A stretch of 64,000 nucleotides of DNA from Candidatus Poribacteria bacterium (lineage in GTDB: Bacteria; Poribacteria; WGA-4E; WGA-3G), in the NCBI GenBank assembly GCA_022828145.1, contig JAJEJA010000024.1, positions 1-64,000 on the forward strand. Reading direction: 5' to 3'. This document shows positions 10,431 through 20,389 of this stretch, piece by piece (the stretch's first letter is position 1; each line of letters starts with the position of its first letter). The notes under the pieces are model-generated. The model ran no database searches. It had not been told where the DNA came from and worked only from the letters and a program-made list of their open reading frames with translations. Made by a program: the position numbers and the translations under genes.

Positions 10431-10595
10431 AACTGTGAGATTTATAAACGAGCAAAGCACCTCGCTATATCGTTCAAATAGGAGGTTTCACCCTCTTTTT
10501 TCTTACTAATATTATACCATAAAAACCCTTTATGGAAATGAGTTGATCGTGTTTTTAACAGCTTTTTTTCAATTCCAAAACGACTTATTCAGAAA

Positions 10596-13500
10596 ATGAA
10601 ACATCTGTATATACTCTTTACATTCCTGCTTATTTTCATTATTGGTTGTTCTCAACAACAATCAGAACAACAACCGGAGCAACCATCAGGAAATGTAATA
10701 TTCCCTGATAAGAACTTAGCTGCCGTAGTAAGAGGAACATTAGCATTAAAACCAAAAGACCGTATAACACACGAAAAACTCAAAAAATTAACAACCCTTT
10801 CGGCATATAACAAAGGTATAGCAGACTTAACAGGTTTAGAACATGCAACAAATCTTACTTTTTTAGAACTTTTTGATAATAGCATTAGCGACATAACACC
10901 TCTAACAGGTTTGACAAACCTGAAAGATCTTTATCTGGGTGGTAATCAGATAAATGATATTACACAAATCGGGAAAATAAAAAACCTTACGAAATTATCG
11001 CTATACAGAAATCCAATTCAGGATATCTCACCACTCAACCAACTGACAAATCTCTCAGAATTAGTCCTCGCTAATAATCAGATCACTGATATTTCACCAC
11101 TCGTTGAACTCACACAATTGCAGGAGTTATATCTGGGAGATGATCCGATTGCCGACATTATACCCTTAACACATTTGAAACAGCTGACAAAATTATCGAT
11201 CTATGACACACCGGTTAGCGATATCACAATACTCAAAGAACTGACACAACTTGAGACACTATACCTTAATGATAATCAGATAAGCGATCTTTCACCCCTC
11301 AGTGAAATGAAGAATCTGACAATATTATATCTTGGCGGAAATCAGATTCATGATATATCCCAACTATCCGAATTATCTCAGCTAAAAGAACTAACACTTG
11401 GACGAAATCAAATTAGCGACATTTCTCCCCTCTCCGGACTCACACAACTTGAAAAATTAGTCTTATACGGTAATCGTATCACTGATATTTCTCCACTTGA
11501 AAAACTAACGCAGCTAAAAGAACTAAGGTTAATGGGGAATCAGGTCACTGATATATCCCCGCTTACTTCCTTGACGCAACTCACATTTTTAGGTCTTGAA
11601 TACAATAACATTCAGGACATCAAACCAATTGAAAACCTTAAGAATCTAAAGACCTTATTCATCAAACAGAATCCAATAGAAGATGTCTCCCCTATCTACA
11701 CACTCTATAAAAACAACAGTGCCTTAAACACTGGCGATCCACCCTATCCACCAATTGTTATAAAACATGATAAACCCAACGGTCTACCAGATGGTGCTAT
11801 TGTCAGACTCGGCAAAGGTGGAATCAACGTAATACGTTTTTCGCCTAATGGAAAATACCTGGTTGTAGGAACTGACATCGGTCTTTGGATCTATGATAAT
11901 CCTACAGGAACTGTGATACCTCTATCAGAAAGGACTATCGGTCAAGTCAACTCTGTTGCATTCTCACCCGATGGGTACACCGTCGCAACCGGTGGCCACT
12001 CAAATCCTGTCATACAATTATGGGATGTACGGAACGGAGAGGAATTATCAACTCTATCCTTACCCAGTGCCAAGACAGTCAGTTTTAAACCATTCAGATC
12101 ATCTATGGCATTAACATTTTCAAGAGGAGGCACAACTCTTGTTAGCATAGCTGAAAACGGTCATGTTACACATTGGGACGTTGCAACGGGAAACATCATT
12201 GAAAAATTCCATACCGATTATGAAATTTGGTCAAGCGCATTTTCGCTCTCTGAACAAGGAGATATATTTGCACGGGGATATAGAAACGGTGAGATATGGC
12301 TACGAGATACATTCTCTGGCGCAATAGAAGCGAAGATGAGAGGACATAAACCTTACTTCGGGGCAGCAAAGAAAGATACTGGAATTCGCGCATTGCAGTT
12401 CTCGCAAGATGGCACAACTTTCGCAAGCGGCAGCGAAGATAAAACAGTGCGACTCTGGAATACGAAACGGCACAGCAAGAAAGCAACGCTGAAAGGACAC
12501 ACTGGATGGATAACTGCTATCGCATTCTCTGAGGATGGAAAAACCGTCGCAAGTGGTGATACAGATAACACTATTCACGTATGGAACGTACAGAAAAAGA
12601 AACAACATGCTATTCTCAGAGGACATACCAATACCATTGTAGCACTCACCTTTACACCTGATGGAAAAACCCTTGCCAGTGCAAGTGCTGATGGTACAAT
12701 ACGATTCTGGACGACGCGAAAATGGAAACAAGAAATTATCTTTGCCAGTGGACACACAGAGTGGGTGCGGGACATCGCTTTCTCAGATGATGACACATCC
12801 GTTTCAACTGCAATGTTTAACGGCACGGGAGAAACTTATGATGTCAAGACAGGTAATCAACTAAATGACTTTAACGATGCACCCCAACAACAAACTTATG
12901 CTGTGACAATTTCTGATAATGCATCACTACTGGCGTGTCACGTAGTGAACGGTGCGATGGCGTTCAATACACAAGGATGGCGCACAGTCAGATACCATCA
13001 AGGTGTTGGAAAAATAAACGTATGGGATATGAAAAAAGGGAATAAATTACCTACGCCATTGAATGCCTTTGGTCAGATGGCTTTCTCTTATGACAATACA
13101 CTGCTGGCAGCAAACACATCAGATGGTATAATTTCATGGGTAGAAAATCGGGGAGTGTCTTGGTCTACGGGAGGAAGTGAAAATATCGGTGTCTGGGATG
13201 TCCGGAGTGGAAAAACAGTATACACATTTGAAATCGAGAATGATCGTCCCAGCTCACCTCTCATTTTTTCACCCGATGGAACAAAACTCGCTTCAACGAC
13301 TACTTCCGGTCCAACATATTTGTGGAATTTGGAAACACAGCAAGAATTCGCTACAACGATTGATGATCATGGTAATGGCATGATATTCTCAGCTGATAGT
13401 AGAATGTTGGCTATTGATGGTGGACTAAAGATCCATCTTTGGGAAGTTATCTCAGACACACATATTCAGAAACGTCATACACTTGACAATGTGGGTAGAG

Positions 13501-13790
13501 ATGGAAATGTCATGATATTTTCACCTGATGCACAGATTCTTCTTGTGGTAAGCAGTGCTACGGGTCCGTTTTATTGCAGAGATGTAGAGATACAACTCTG
13601 GGATATTGCAACAAGCGCAAAACTGGTTTCTCTAACCGGACACACAGAACCGATTGAAACCTTGAAATTCTCACATGATGGAAAAACACTTGCAAGCGGC
13701 TCCCAAGACGGCACTGTCCTGCTCTGGAACTGGGATGATATAATAAGAGACATCAGGCTTGAACACAGATGGCAGGAAACGCGTAATTGA
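10596..13790 (+). CDS. LRR-WD40 lipoprotein (first of a tandem pair)
   Basis: 1064 residues. The N-terminus has a lipoprotein signal with lipobox FIIGC (Cys about residue 18), so it is probably lipid-anchored. Residues about 60-370 hold around 13 internalin-type 22-residue LRRs (LTQLEKLVLYGNRITDISPL). From about residue 405 I count 14 WD40-like blades ending in motifs such as QLWDVRNG, HVWNVQKK, GVWDVRSG and LLWNWD, enough for two seven-bladed propellers. Both repeat types mediate binding; no enzyme motif is seen. It is followed 8 bases later by a paralogue of the same architecture. Such eukaryotic-like repeat proteins are common in host-associated bacteria; a surface interaction role is inferred. 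Confidence 0.85.
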   Translation: MKHLYILFTFLLIFIIGCSQQQSEQQPEQPSGNVIFPDKNLAAVVRGTLALKPKDRITHEKLKKLTTLSAYNKGIADLTGLEHATNLTFLELFDNSISDITPLTGLTNLKDLYLGGNQINDITQIGKIKNLTKLSLYRNPIQDISPLNQLTNLSELVLANNQITDISPLVELTQLQELYLGDDPIADIIPLTHLKQLTKLSIYDTPVSDITILKELTQLETLYLNDNQISDLSPLSEMKNLTILYLGGNQIHDISQLSELSQLKELTLGRNQISDISPLSGLTQLEKLVLYGNRITDISPLEKLTQLKELRLMGNQVTDISPLTSLTQLTFLGLEYNNIQDIKPIENLKNLKTLFIKQNPIEDVSPIYTLYKNNSALNTGDPPYPPIVIKHDKPNGLPDGAIVRLGKGGINVIRFSPNGKYLVVGTDIGLWIYDNPTGTVIPLSERTIGQVNSVAFSPDGYTVATGGHSNPVIQLWDVRNGEELSTLSLPSAKTVSFKPFRSSMALTFSRGGTTLVSIAENGHVTHWDVATGNIIEKFHTDYEIWSSAFSLSEQGDIFARGYRNGEIWLRDTFSGAIEAKMRGHKPYFGAAKKDTGIRALQFSQDGTTFASGSEDKTVRLWNTKRHSKKATLKGHTGWITAIAFSEDGKTVASGDTDNTIHVWNVQKKKQHAILRGHTNTIVALTFTPDGKTLASASADGTIRFWTTRKWKQEIIFASGHTEWVRDIAFSDDDTSVSTAMFNGTGETYDVKTGNQLNDFNDAPQQQTYAVTISDNASLLACHVVNGAMAFNTQGWRTVRYHQGVGKINVWDMKKGNKLPTPLNAFGQMAFSYDNTLLAANTSDGIISWVENRGVSWSTGGSENIGVWDVRSGKTVYTFEIENDRPSSPLIFSPDGTKLASTTTSGPTYLWNLETQQEFATTIDDHGNGMIFSADSRMLAIDGGLKIHLWEVISDTHIQKRHTLDNVGRDGNVMIFSPDAQILLVVSSATGPFYCRDVEIQLWDIATSAKLVSLTGHTEPIETLKFSHDGKTLASGSQDGTVLLWNWDDIIRDIRLEHRWQETRN

Positions 13791-13798
13791 GGAAAACT

Positions 13799-16700
13799 AT
13801 GAAACACATCATACCGGTCATTCTAATATTCATCACCGTTTTTGGTTGTTCGCGAACAGAGAATCCATCAGATTTTGTAAACATACCCGATGAACAGTTA
13901 GCTGGATATGTCAGGAGAACATTAGGGTTAGAAGAATCTGAACCTATAACCCATAGTAAAATCAAAGAACTAACAAGGTTAGAGGTTAAATATTCAAAAC
14001 CGTATGTGTACGACCTGAAAGGACTTGACAAAGCAACCAATCTAACATACCTATACTTATCACACCCTTATGATATTAGTGATATAACACCTCTTGCGAA
14101 ACTGACGAAACTGCAAGAACTGTATATAAACGATAGTAGTATTTCTGATCTATCCCCGCTAACAGGATTAACGCAGCTAACACATTTTAGATTATTAGAA
14201 GGCTATGTTGAGGATCTGACGCCACTTGCAGGATTGACGAAACTTACTGAACTCAATATAGGTCGAAATATGGTCCGAGATATTACACACCTTGAAAACT
14301 TAACAGAGCTCACAAGATTAGACATCCACGAGAATCCTCTAAGTAATATTTCACCTTTGGCAAATTTGAGGAATCTCAATGCTCTATACCTCAAGGACAA
14401 TAGAATCAGCGATCTAAAGCCACTTGCGGGTTTAACACAACTCACATCATTATCTATAGATGATAATTTGATCAGCGATCTAATACCGCTTGCAAGTCTA
14501 ATAAATCTTAGATTTTTAAATATCCATGATAATCTCATTAGTGATCTAACACCCCTTAACGGGTTGGTCCAACTAAATACATTACATTTCTATAATAATC
14601 CATTGGAGAACATTTCAGCACTTGCAAATTTGAAAAACATTGAAGATTTGGAATTCCGTGATCCAATCCCAGACATCTCTCCTATTGGTGAAATGACACA
14701 ACTAAAAACACTAAAGTTTGAAGTGCCACCACCTGAGATAGATTCACTTGCACCCTTAACACAACTCACATCTTTGGAACTTGCTGATGCTAACATCAGT
14801 GATATTTCTTCTCTGGCAGGAATGACAGAACTACGGAGTTTGATACTATACCGAAACCAAATAGAAGACATCACACCCCTAAGCGGAATGACCAAACTTG
14901 AGAAATTGGAACTCTATAAGAATAACATCGCCGACATTTCTCCACTTGCAGGTATGACTGAACTTACAGAATTACGGTTGGAAGGTAATAACATAAAAGA
15001 TATATCACCGCTTTTCAATTTAACAAAACTCAGTGTGCTTGGACTTGAACGGAACCAAATCAAGAATGTTAGACCGATAGAGAGATTAGATGCACTCACA
15101 GTTCTCTACCTAAGGCACAATCCTGTTGAAGATACATCTCCTATCCAGAAGCTTTTTGCTAACAATCTATACCTGAATCATCCTGAAACGATATATCCAC
15201 TTGAAAGATTATATCACAGAAGAGAAACCCCATATTATCCCCGTGTTTTTCATGAACATGATACTCGCTCTGAACTACCTGAAGGTGCGATTGCGCGTCT
15301 TGGTAAAGGTGGCATCAACATAATGCGATTCTCACCAGATGGAAAGTTCTTTGCAGTTGGCAGCGATGTTGGTCTATATCTATATGATGTAGAAACCGGT
15401 AATGAAGTAACTTTACCGAATAAGAAAATCGGTCAGGTCAATGCGATTGCTTTCTCCTCAGATAGTCGCACTATCGCGATTGGTGGATATTTAAGACCAA
15501 TGATCCAGTTATGGAATCTTGAAACGCATACTGAACTACCGCCTTTTACGATACCCATAGCCTATACCTATAATTTTGATGTCCAAATATACTCTGTCTT
15601 CGCCTTAGCATTTGCAGTTAAGGATACAACACTTGTCTGCGTAAGTCATACAGGTGAAATAATCTATTGGGATATGACGTCACGTGAAAAAATAGTAGAA
15701 CTTGAGACTGATGATGATAGGGACGGGAGTATATTGGCACTATCCCATGATGGAAGTATATTTGCAAGGGGTACCGGTGTAGGTCGTGGACGTGGCGGAC
15801 CAGATGGTCAGATAAGTTTGTGGCATACACAGTCTGGTGGAAAATTAGCAAAAATGAGAGGTCATAGACCCATCTGGAATCGATCGAAAAAAGAGGTAGG
15901 AATTCGATCATTAGTTTTTGCGCCAGATGGCAATACTTATGCAAGCGGCAGTGAAGACATGACAGTCATGATATGGAATACAAAAAAACAACGTAAACAA
16001 GCAACCTTAAAGGGACATACGGGTTGGGTAACAGCATTAGCATTTTCAACTGATGGAAACATAATAGCAAGTGGGGATACGGATGGCACTGTGCGTGTGT
16101 GGGATGTTAAGAAGAAGCGAGAGATAGTAGAGCTTAAAGGTCACATCAACCAAGTGCTTGCGGTGGCGTTCACACCTGATGGGAATACACTCGCTACTGG
16201 AAGCGCAGATGGAACAATTCAGTTTTGGAACCCCAAAAATGGTAAAAAAATCAAAACTTTGTCAACAGATTTTACCGAAACGATGAGCGACCTGGTCTTT
16301 TCACAAGATAACACCACCATTACGACCGCACTCTTCAATAACACGGTTCATAGATACGATCTAAAATCAGGCGAGAAAGTATCCGAATTTACAGACAGTA
16401 TTCAAAGAATAACCCATTCCTCAGCATTATCACCTGATGGCACACACCTCGCTTGCCATCCTGTAAACGGCATCATAGCGTTTAACGCAAGGGAAAACTG
16501 GAGTACAGACAAGTCCTATCAAGGACACGAGAAAATTCAAATCTGGAATCTAAATACGGGTGAAGAACTACCTCCTCTCATGCAAGCCTTCGGTAGGATG
16601 GCTTTTTCGCAGGACAATAAAATGCTTGCCTGTTTATCATCTAAAAATGTTAGCAAATGGATTGTCAGCAATGGGGGATCTGGTGGAAGTGGCAGCAGTC

Positions 16701-17299
16701 GTGGAATCTATGTATGGGATATAGAGAAAAACAACATCGCACACCATCTTCCGATAGACAATTCTAATCCATCCGGAACAATTGTAAAATCATCCGATGG
16801 AACAAAATTGGTGGCAGCTGGTAGCTCAGATTCCGCATATCTATGGGATTTAAAGACAAATGAATTAATTCACACATTACCCGTTGATGCCTATAATTTA
16901 GTCCTATCTCATGATGCTAAACTCCTTGCTGCTAAAGAATTTAGCGGTATCTCTATTTGGGATTTAACCACCGGAATAATGAAACGTAAGTTAGATTCCA
17001 GGGCGGGTTACATTAAAGGAGCAGATGGTTTTGCACTTGCTTTTTCACCTGACGCAAGTATTCTATGTGTTGCAAGTGTGCTACCTATTCATTCCAAATC
17101 CATAGATGAAGTTGATCTGATTGATCTGGAAACCGGTAGAAAACTCCTTTCATTACCCGGGCACACTGAACCTATTGAGATATTGAAATTCTCACACGAT
17201 GGCAAAATACTTGCAAGTGGTTCTCAAGACGGCACTGTGTTATTATGGGATTGGAATCTCGTCATGAGAGATGTCCAACTTGAAAACAGTGTCAATTAA
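13799..17299 (+). CDS. LRR-WD40 lipoprotein (second of the tandem pair)
   Basis: About 1166 residues. ATG 13799 is preceded by GAGG 6 bases upstream, better than the in-frame TTG at 13787. Signal peptide with lipobox TVFGC. About 15 LRRs (LTPLAGLTKLTELNIGRN) occupy residues about 85-430. Then come 14 WD-like blades (QLWNLETH, RVWDVKKK, YVWDIEKN, LLWDWN), again consistent with two propellers. The last blade is nearly identical to that of the upstream gene (HTEPIE.LKFSHDGK), pointing to tandem duplication. Co-transcribed with the upstream gene (8-base gap). Binding partner unknown. Confidence 0.85.
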   Translation: MKHIIPVILIFITVFGCSRTENPSDFVNIPDEQLAGYVRRTLGLEESEPITHSKIKELTRLEVKYSKPYVYDLKGLDKATNLTYLYLSHPYDISDITPLAKLTKLQELYINDSSISDLSPLTGLTQLTHFRLLEGYVEDLTPLAGLTKLTELNIGRNMVRDITHLENLTELTRLDIHENPLSNISPLANLRNLNALYLKDNRISDLKPLAGLTQLTSLSIDDNLISDLIPLASLINLRFLNIHDNLISDLTPLNGLVQLNTLHFYNNPLENISALANLKNIEDLEFRDPIPDISPIGEMTQLKTLKFEVPPPEIDSLAPLTQLTSLELADANISDISSLAGMTELRSLILYRNQIEDITPLSGMTKLEKLELYKNNIADISPLAGMTELTELRLEGNNIKDISPLFNLTKLSVLGLERNQIKNVRPIERLDALTVLYLRHNPVEDTSPIQKLFANNLYLNHPETIYPLERLYHRRETPYYPRVFHEHDTRSELPEGAIARLGKGGINIMRFSPDGKFFAVGSDVGLYLYDVETGNEVTLPNKKIGQVNAIAFSSDSRTIAIGGYLRPMIQLWNLETHTELPPFTIPIAYTYNFDVQIYSVFALAFAVKDTTLVCVSHTGEIIYWDMTSREKIVELETDDDRDGSILALSHDGSIFARGTGVGRGRGGPDGQISLWHTQSGGKLAKMRGHRPIWNRSKKEVGIRSLVFAPDGNTYASGSEDMTVMIWNTKKQRKQATLKGHTGWVTALAFSTDGNIIASGDTDGTVRVWDVKKKREIVELKGHINQVLAVAFTPDGNTLATGSADGTIQFWNPKNGKKIKTLSTDFTETMSDLVFSQDNTTITTALFNNTVHRYDLKSGEKVSEFTDSIQRITHSSALSPDGTHLACHPVNGIIAFNARENWSTDKSYQGHEKIQIWNLNTGEELPPLMQAFGRMAFSQDNKMLACLSSKNVSKWIVSNGGSGGSGSSRGIYVWDIEKNNIAHHLPIDNSNPSGTIVKSSDGTKLVAAGSSDSAYLWDLKTNELIHTLPVDAYNLVLSHDAKLLAAKEFSGISIWDLTTGIMKRKLDSRAGYIKGADGFALAFSPDASILCVASVLPIHSKSIDEVDLIDLETGRKLLSLPGHTEPIEILKFSHDGKILASGSQDGTVLLWDWNLVMRDVQLENSVN

Positions 17300-17404
17300 T
17301 TTTTACATATAAAGATATAATCCCGCAAATCCAGAAAATTCACTAAAATTCACTAAAATTCCAACAATTTAGGTGTTTTTTTCAATAAAATTGCTAAAAA
17401 CCCC

Positions 17405-17434
17405 TTGACAGAGCATTTATTAATGGTGTAAACT
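17405..17434 (+). promoter_or_regulatory. Sigma70-type promoter ahead of the tnpB remnant and the MoxR operon
   Basis: TTGACA (17405-17410), 18-base spacer, TAAACT (17429-17434). Transcription from about 17441 would run through the tnpB remnant and the IS right-end hairpin before the coding sequence at 17809, giving a leader of about 370 nt. The stretch 17300-17404 before it is AT-rich with a short direct repeat near 17337-17360. Confidence 0.55.
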
Positions 17435-17481
17435 ATTAAACACAATTATTATAAGAATCTTGAAGAGAAAACCAAATATAA

Positions 17482-17613
17482 CGTTGTTTCTACAACGTCC
17501 CTTTGAGATTCGTTGAACTCGCGGCGGGGCACGCTGAGAGTATAAACGACTGCGGAGTTCATGTAAGACCTTACAACAGTTCAGGAAGAAGGCAAAGAAC
17601 GATGAAACAGTAA
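17482..17613 (+). pseudogene. tnpB: 3' remnant of an IS200/IS605-family tnpB gene
   Basis: An open stretch after TAA 17479 ends at TAA 17611-17613. Its last part reads GHAESINDCGVHVRP and then RRQRTMKQ before the stop. This resembles the C-terminal tail of many TnpB/OrfB proteins (CG..VRP....MKQ). The RuvC and zinc-finger parts are absent, so no nuclease can be made. It abuts the structured right end at 17621-17684. The identification rests on tail motif and position only. Confidence 0.6.
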
Positions 17614-17700
17614 AAGGTGTTTGGAAGAAATGCTTCCAATATAAAACCTAAGAACCCCCATGCTTTAGCACGGGAGTATGTCAGTTCCCGACAGGATCTA
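17500..17700 (+). ncRNA. Possible orphan TnpB guide RNA (reRNA/omegaRNA) at an IS200/IS605 right end
   Basis: After the tnpB stop there is a 7-bp hairpin (17621-17639). A terminal hairpin at 17657-17674 has a TTTA loop, followed by GAGTATGTCAG. In IS200/IS605 elements the guide RNA is made from the tnpB 3' end and right end, and its guide comes from the flanking DNA; here that would begin at about 17685. With tnpB lost, the RNA may be a relic, may be used in trans by another TnpB, or may act only as part of the operon leader. RNA boundaries are approximate. Confidence 0.5.
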
Positions 17701-17808
17701 ATCTAAAGTAGAGTCTCAAGAACGTCATTCACCAAAGTATACCTGATAACGATGACGCACGGATTTGCGCGTTGTTATTAACATCATGTCTAACAGGAGA
17801 TATACTTC

Positions 17809-19296
17809 ATGCAGGAAAAATTGATTCTTGAAAAAATACGCCAAGTCCGTCGACGCCTAAATGTCCAAGGTTATTTACAAACCCTGGCAATCTTCCTGCT
17901 ATACGGACTAATTGTTTGTGTTCCGGCAGTCATTGTTGACAGTCTTGCCACATCATTCAATATACCGCCCCTGACATTCCTATGGGTGGCATGTGGTATC
18001 GCAGCCATTGCGTTTATCGTCCGCTTAGTGCGTCCAATAAACCTATTGGAAGCAGCCCGCGCGATTGATGTAGATGCATCCTTGAAAGACCGTGTCGTCA
18101 GTGGGTTAGAGCAAATTGAACGTAAGACCAGTGAAACCTTAACCGCACTTCAACTACAAGATACAAGTAAGCGATTGCAAGCAATCCCAATCAAACAGGT
18201 CGCGAAGTACAAAGTCCCACGAGAAACTTTCTTTATCGCTTTAGTGGCAATTTTCCTCGTCGGTTTCACGTATGTAGAGTTTTTCGCACAACCTACTACT
18301 GCAGCAGAAGCTGATTATTCAGCTGAAATCGCAGCCGAAGCTGATTCGCTGATAAAGAAAATTGAAGAAGCAAAGAAAGAAACCGAAGAGAATGAAGATC
18401 AGGAACTCAAGGAAATTTTGGAAGAGATTGAGAAAAGAACTCAGGAGTTGAAAAAGTCTGAGATGACACCGAAGGAAGCTCTTGCAAGAATGACCGAGTT
18501 AACGCAACTCTTGAAAACCAAAATTGACCCTGTCAAGATTGCACAACAAGAAGAGCTCATGCAGGGACTCGGACAACAGTTCATCGGTAATCCTATTCTT
18601 GGAGAATTCGGACAACAGTTGAAACGCGGCGACTACAAGAAAGCTGCTGAAAAACTTGACAAAGTTGCAAAAGATGTTCCAAAATTCGACCAAGAACAAC
18701 GCCAAAACCTTTCTGATGAACTCAAAAGGGCAGGCAAAAGTCTAAAGGATTCCGACCTTGATGGACTCGGAGGAAATATAGCTGGAGCAGGAGAAGCAAT
18801 GGAAGGAAACGATACTGAAGGCGCACAAGGTAAACTTAACGCCTCAAGTAAGCAGATCCGAAATTTCGACCTGCTCAAGAATCGTAATCAGAAGTTAACC
18901 GACCTACTCTGTGCATGTGAAGACTGCAAGGCATGTATCGCAGCGTGTTGTGCAGGAAAAGGTATCAATCCTGCCACTGGTCTGTCAAATCTGTTGTCTA
19001 ACAGTCCTTCTAATAAAGCAGGGAGCAAAACCTCCACATCTCAACAGGGAGACCTTACTTCACTCGATTCTACACTCAATCTGCAGCAGATCACAGGTGT
19101 TCAAGGCGAAGGTAGCTCCACTGTGCAAACTTCAAAAGTTTCTGCTGAAGGACAAGAATCTTCACTCAGCTATAAAGATGCTTACATGAAGTATCAGAAA
19201 CTCTCAGAAGATGCACTCACACAGGAACAGATACCCCTCGGGTATAAGTTCTATGTGAAACGCTATTTTGAATCCATTAAACCGACTGAAGAGTAA
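17809..19296 (+). CDS. DUF4175-like membrane protein with coiled coil, first gene of MoxR operon
   Basis: 495 residues. AGGAG lies 8 bases before ATG 17809. Three hydrophobic segments (about residues 23-45, 51-70 and 143-161) are followed by a long acidic and basic coiled-coil region (about 170-330). Then comes an unusual cysteine cluster, CACEDCKACIAACC, near residue 370, and a low-complexity Ser/Thr-rich part. The topology resembles DUF4175-type proteins found upstream of MoxR/BatA genes, but I cannot confirm the family. It lies 82 bases upstream of the MoxR gene and is probably co-transcribed with it. A role as membrane partner of the MoxR-VWA machinery is inferred from context. Confidence 0.7.
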   Translation: MQEKLILEKIRQVRRRLNVQGYLQTLAIFLLYGLIVCVPAVIVDSLATSFNIPPLTFLWVACGIAAIAFIVRLVRPINLLEAARAIDVDASLKDRVVSGLEQIERKTSETLTALQLQDTSKRLQAIPIKQVAKYKVPRETFFIALVAIFLVGFTYVEFFAQPTTAAEADYSAEIAAEADSLIKKIEEAKKETEENEDQELKEILEEIEKRTQELKKSEMTPKEALARMTELTQLLKTKIDPVKIAQQEELMQGLGQQFIGNPILGEFGQQLKRGDYKKAAEKLDKVAKDVPKFDQEQRQNLSDELKRAGKSLKDSDLDGLGGNIAGAGEAMEGNDTEGAQGKLNASSKQIRNFDLLKNRNQKLTDLLCACEDCKACIAACCAGKGINPATGLSNLLSNSPSNKAGSKTSTSQQGDLTSLDSTLNLQQITGVQGEGSSTVQTSKVSAEGQESSLSYKDAYMKYQKLSEDALTQEQIPLGYKFYVKRYFESIKPTEE

Positions 19297-19378
19297 GAAC
19301 ACACCTAAGCAATAATCACCGCAGAGATAAATGGCAATCTTTGCGGTGATTTATCGCATATCCACCGTTGGGAGAAAA

Positions 19379-20362
19379 ATGTCCGAACAATTAGAACAAA
19401 AACACGATGAATTCCGAGAGACGTTCAAGAAAATACAAGAAGAGGTCTCTAAACGGATTGTTGGTCAAAAAGAAATTATTGAAGGTGTTTTAATCTGCTT
19501 GATGACGGGTGGACATGCATTATTAGAAGGTGTACCCGGCTTAGGCAAAACACTACTCATCAGTACACTCCATGATGTCCTTGACTTAGAAGAACAACGC
19601 ATTCAGTTTACACCTGACCTGATGCCTGCCGATATTGTCGGTACCACAATTGTCGCAGAGGATGACGTTGGAAAAAAATTCTTCGAATTTCAACCGGGTC
19701 CCATCTTCGCAAATCTCGTCCTGGCAGATGAAATTAACCGCGCTACACCAAAAACTCAGTCGGCACTGCTTCAAGCAATGCAAGAAAAATCTGTTACCGT
19801 CGCAGGCGTACATCACAATTTAGATCTACCTTTCTTTGTCATGGCAACACAGAACCCATTAGAAATGGAAGGAACATATCCATTACCGGAAGCACAACTT
19901 GACAGATTCTTCTTCAAACTTAAGGTTGAGTTTCCAAGTATAGAGGAACTTGATCTTGTCATGGAACGCACAACAAAACGCGAAATGCCTGCTGTTGAAA
20001 AGGTTTGCGAAGGTACCGTTATCAACGAACTTGAACAGATCGTCAGAGATATCCTGATCGCTGAAGATGTCCGGAAATATGCCTTACGTCTTGTCATGGG
20101 AACGCATCCTGAAACAGAAGATGCCCCAGAAATGACAAAGAAATATGTGCGGTACGGTTCAAGTCCTCGTGGAGCACAAGCATTAATACTTGCCAGCAAA
20201 GTAAAGGCTATTTTAGACGGAAGATACAATGTAGCACGCGAGGATATCCAGTCTGTCGCATTAGCCAGTCTGCGCCACCGTCTTATACTCAGTTTTGAAG
20301 GGGAAGCTGAGGGAATAGACCCCGACATGATCATTAACAATTTGTTAGAAGTAACAGATTAG
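19379..20362 (+). CDS. MoxR-family AAA+ ATPase
   Basis: 327 residues from ATG 19379, which has GGGAG 5 bases upstream; the in-frame ATG at 19331 lacks one. Walker A GVPGLGKT (residues 51-58), Walker B LADEIN (114-119), then [20 protein letters not shown], typical of MoxR sensor regions. MoxR ATPases are thought to act as chaperones that insert cofactors or assemble complexes with von Willebrand A (VWA) proteins. The next genes encode exactly such partners (DUF58 and a BatA-type VWA protein). A second, distinct MoxR is at 61631. Confidence 0.93.
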   Translation: MSEQLEQKHDEFRETFKKIQEEVSKRIVGQKEIIEGVLICLMTGGHALLEGVPGLGKTLLISTLHDVLDLEEQRIQFTPDLMPADIVGTTIVAEDDVGKKFFEFQPGPIFANLVLADEINRATPKTQSALLQAMQEKSVTVAGVHHNLDLPFFVMATQNPLEMEGTYPLPEAQLDRFFFKLKVEFPSIEELDLVMERTTKREMPAVEKVCEGTVINELEQIVRDILIAEDVRKYALRLVMGTHPETEDAPEMTKKYVRYGSSPRGAQALILASKVKAILDGRYNVAREDIQSVALASLRHRLILSFEGEAEGIDPDMIINNLLEVTD

Positions 20363-20389
20363 TCTCTCCATTGCGGATATCATAATTAA

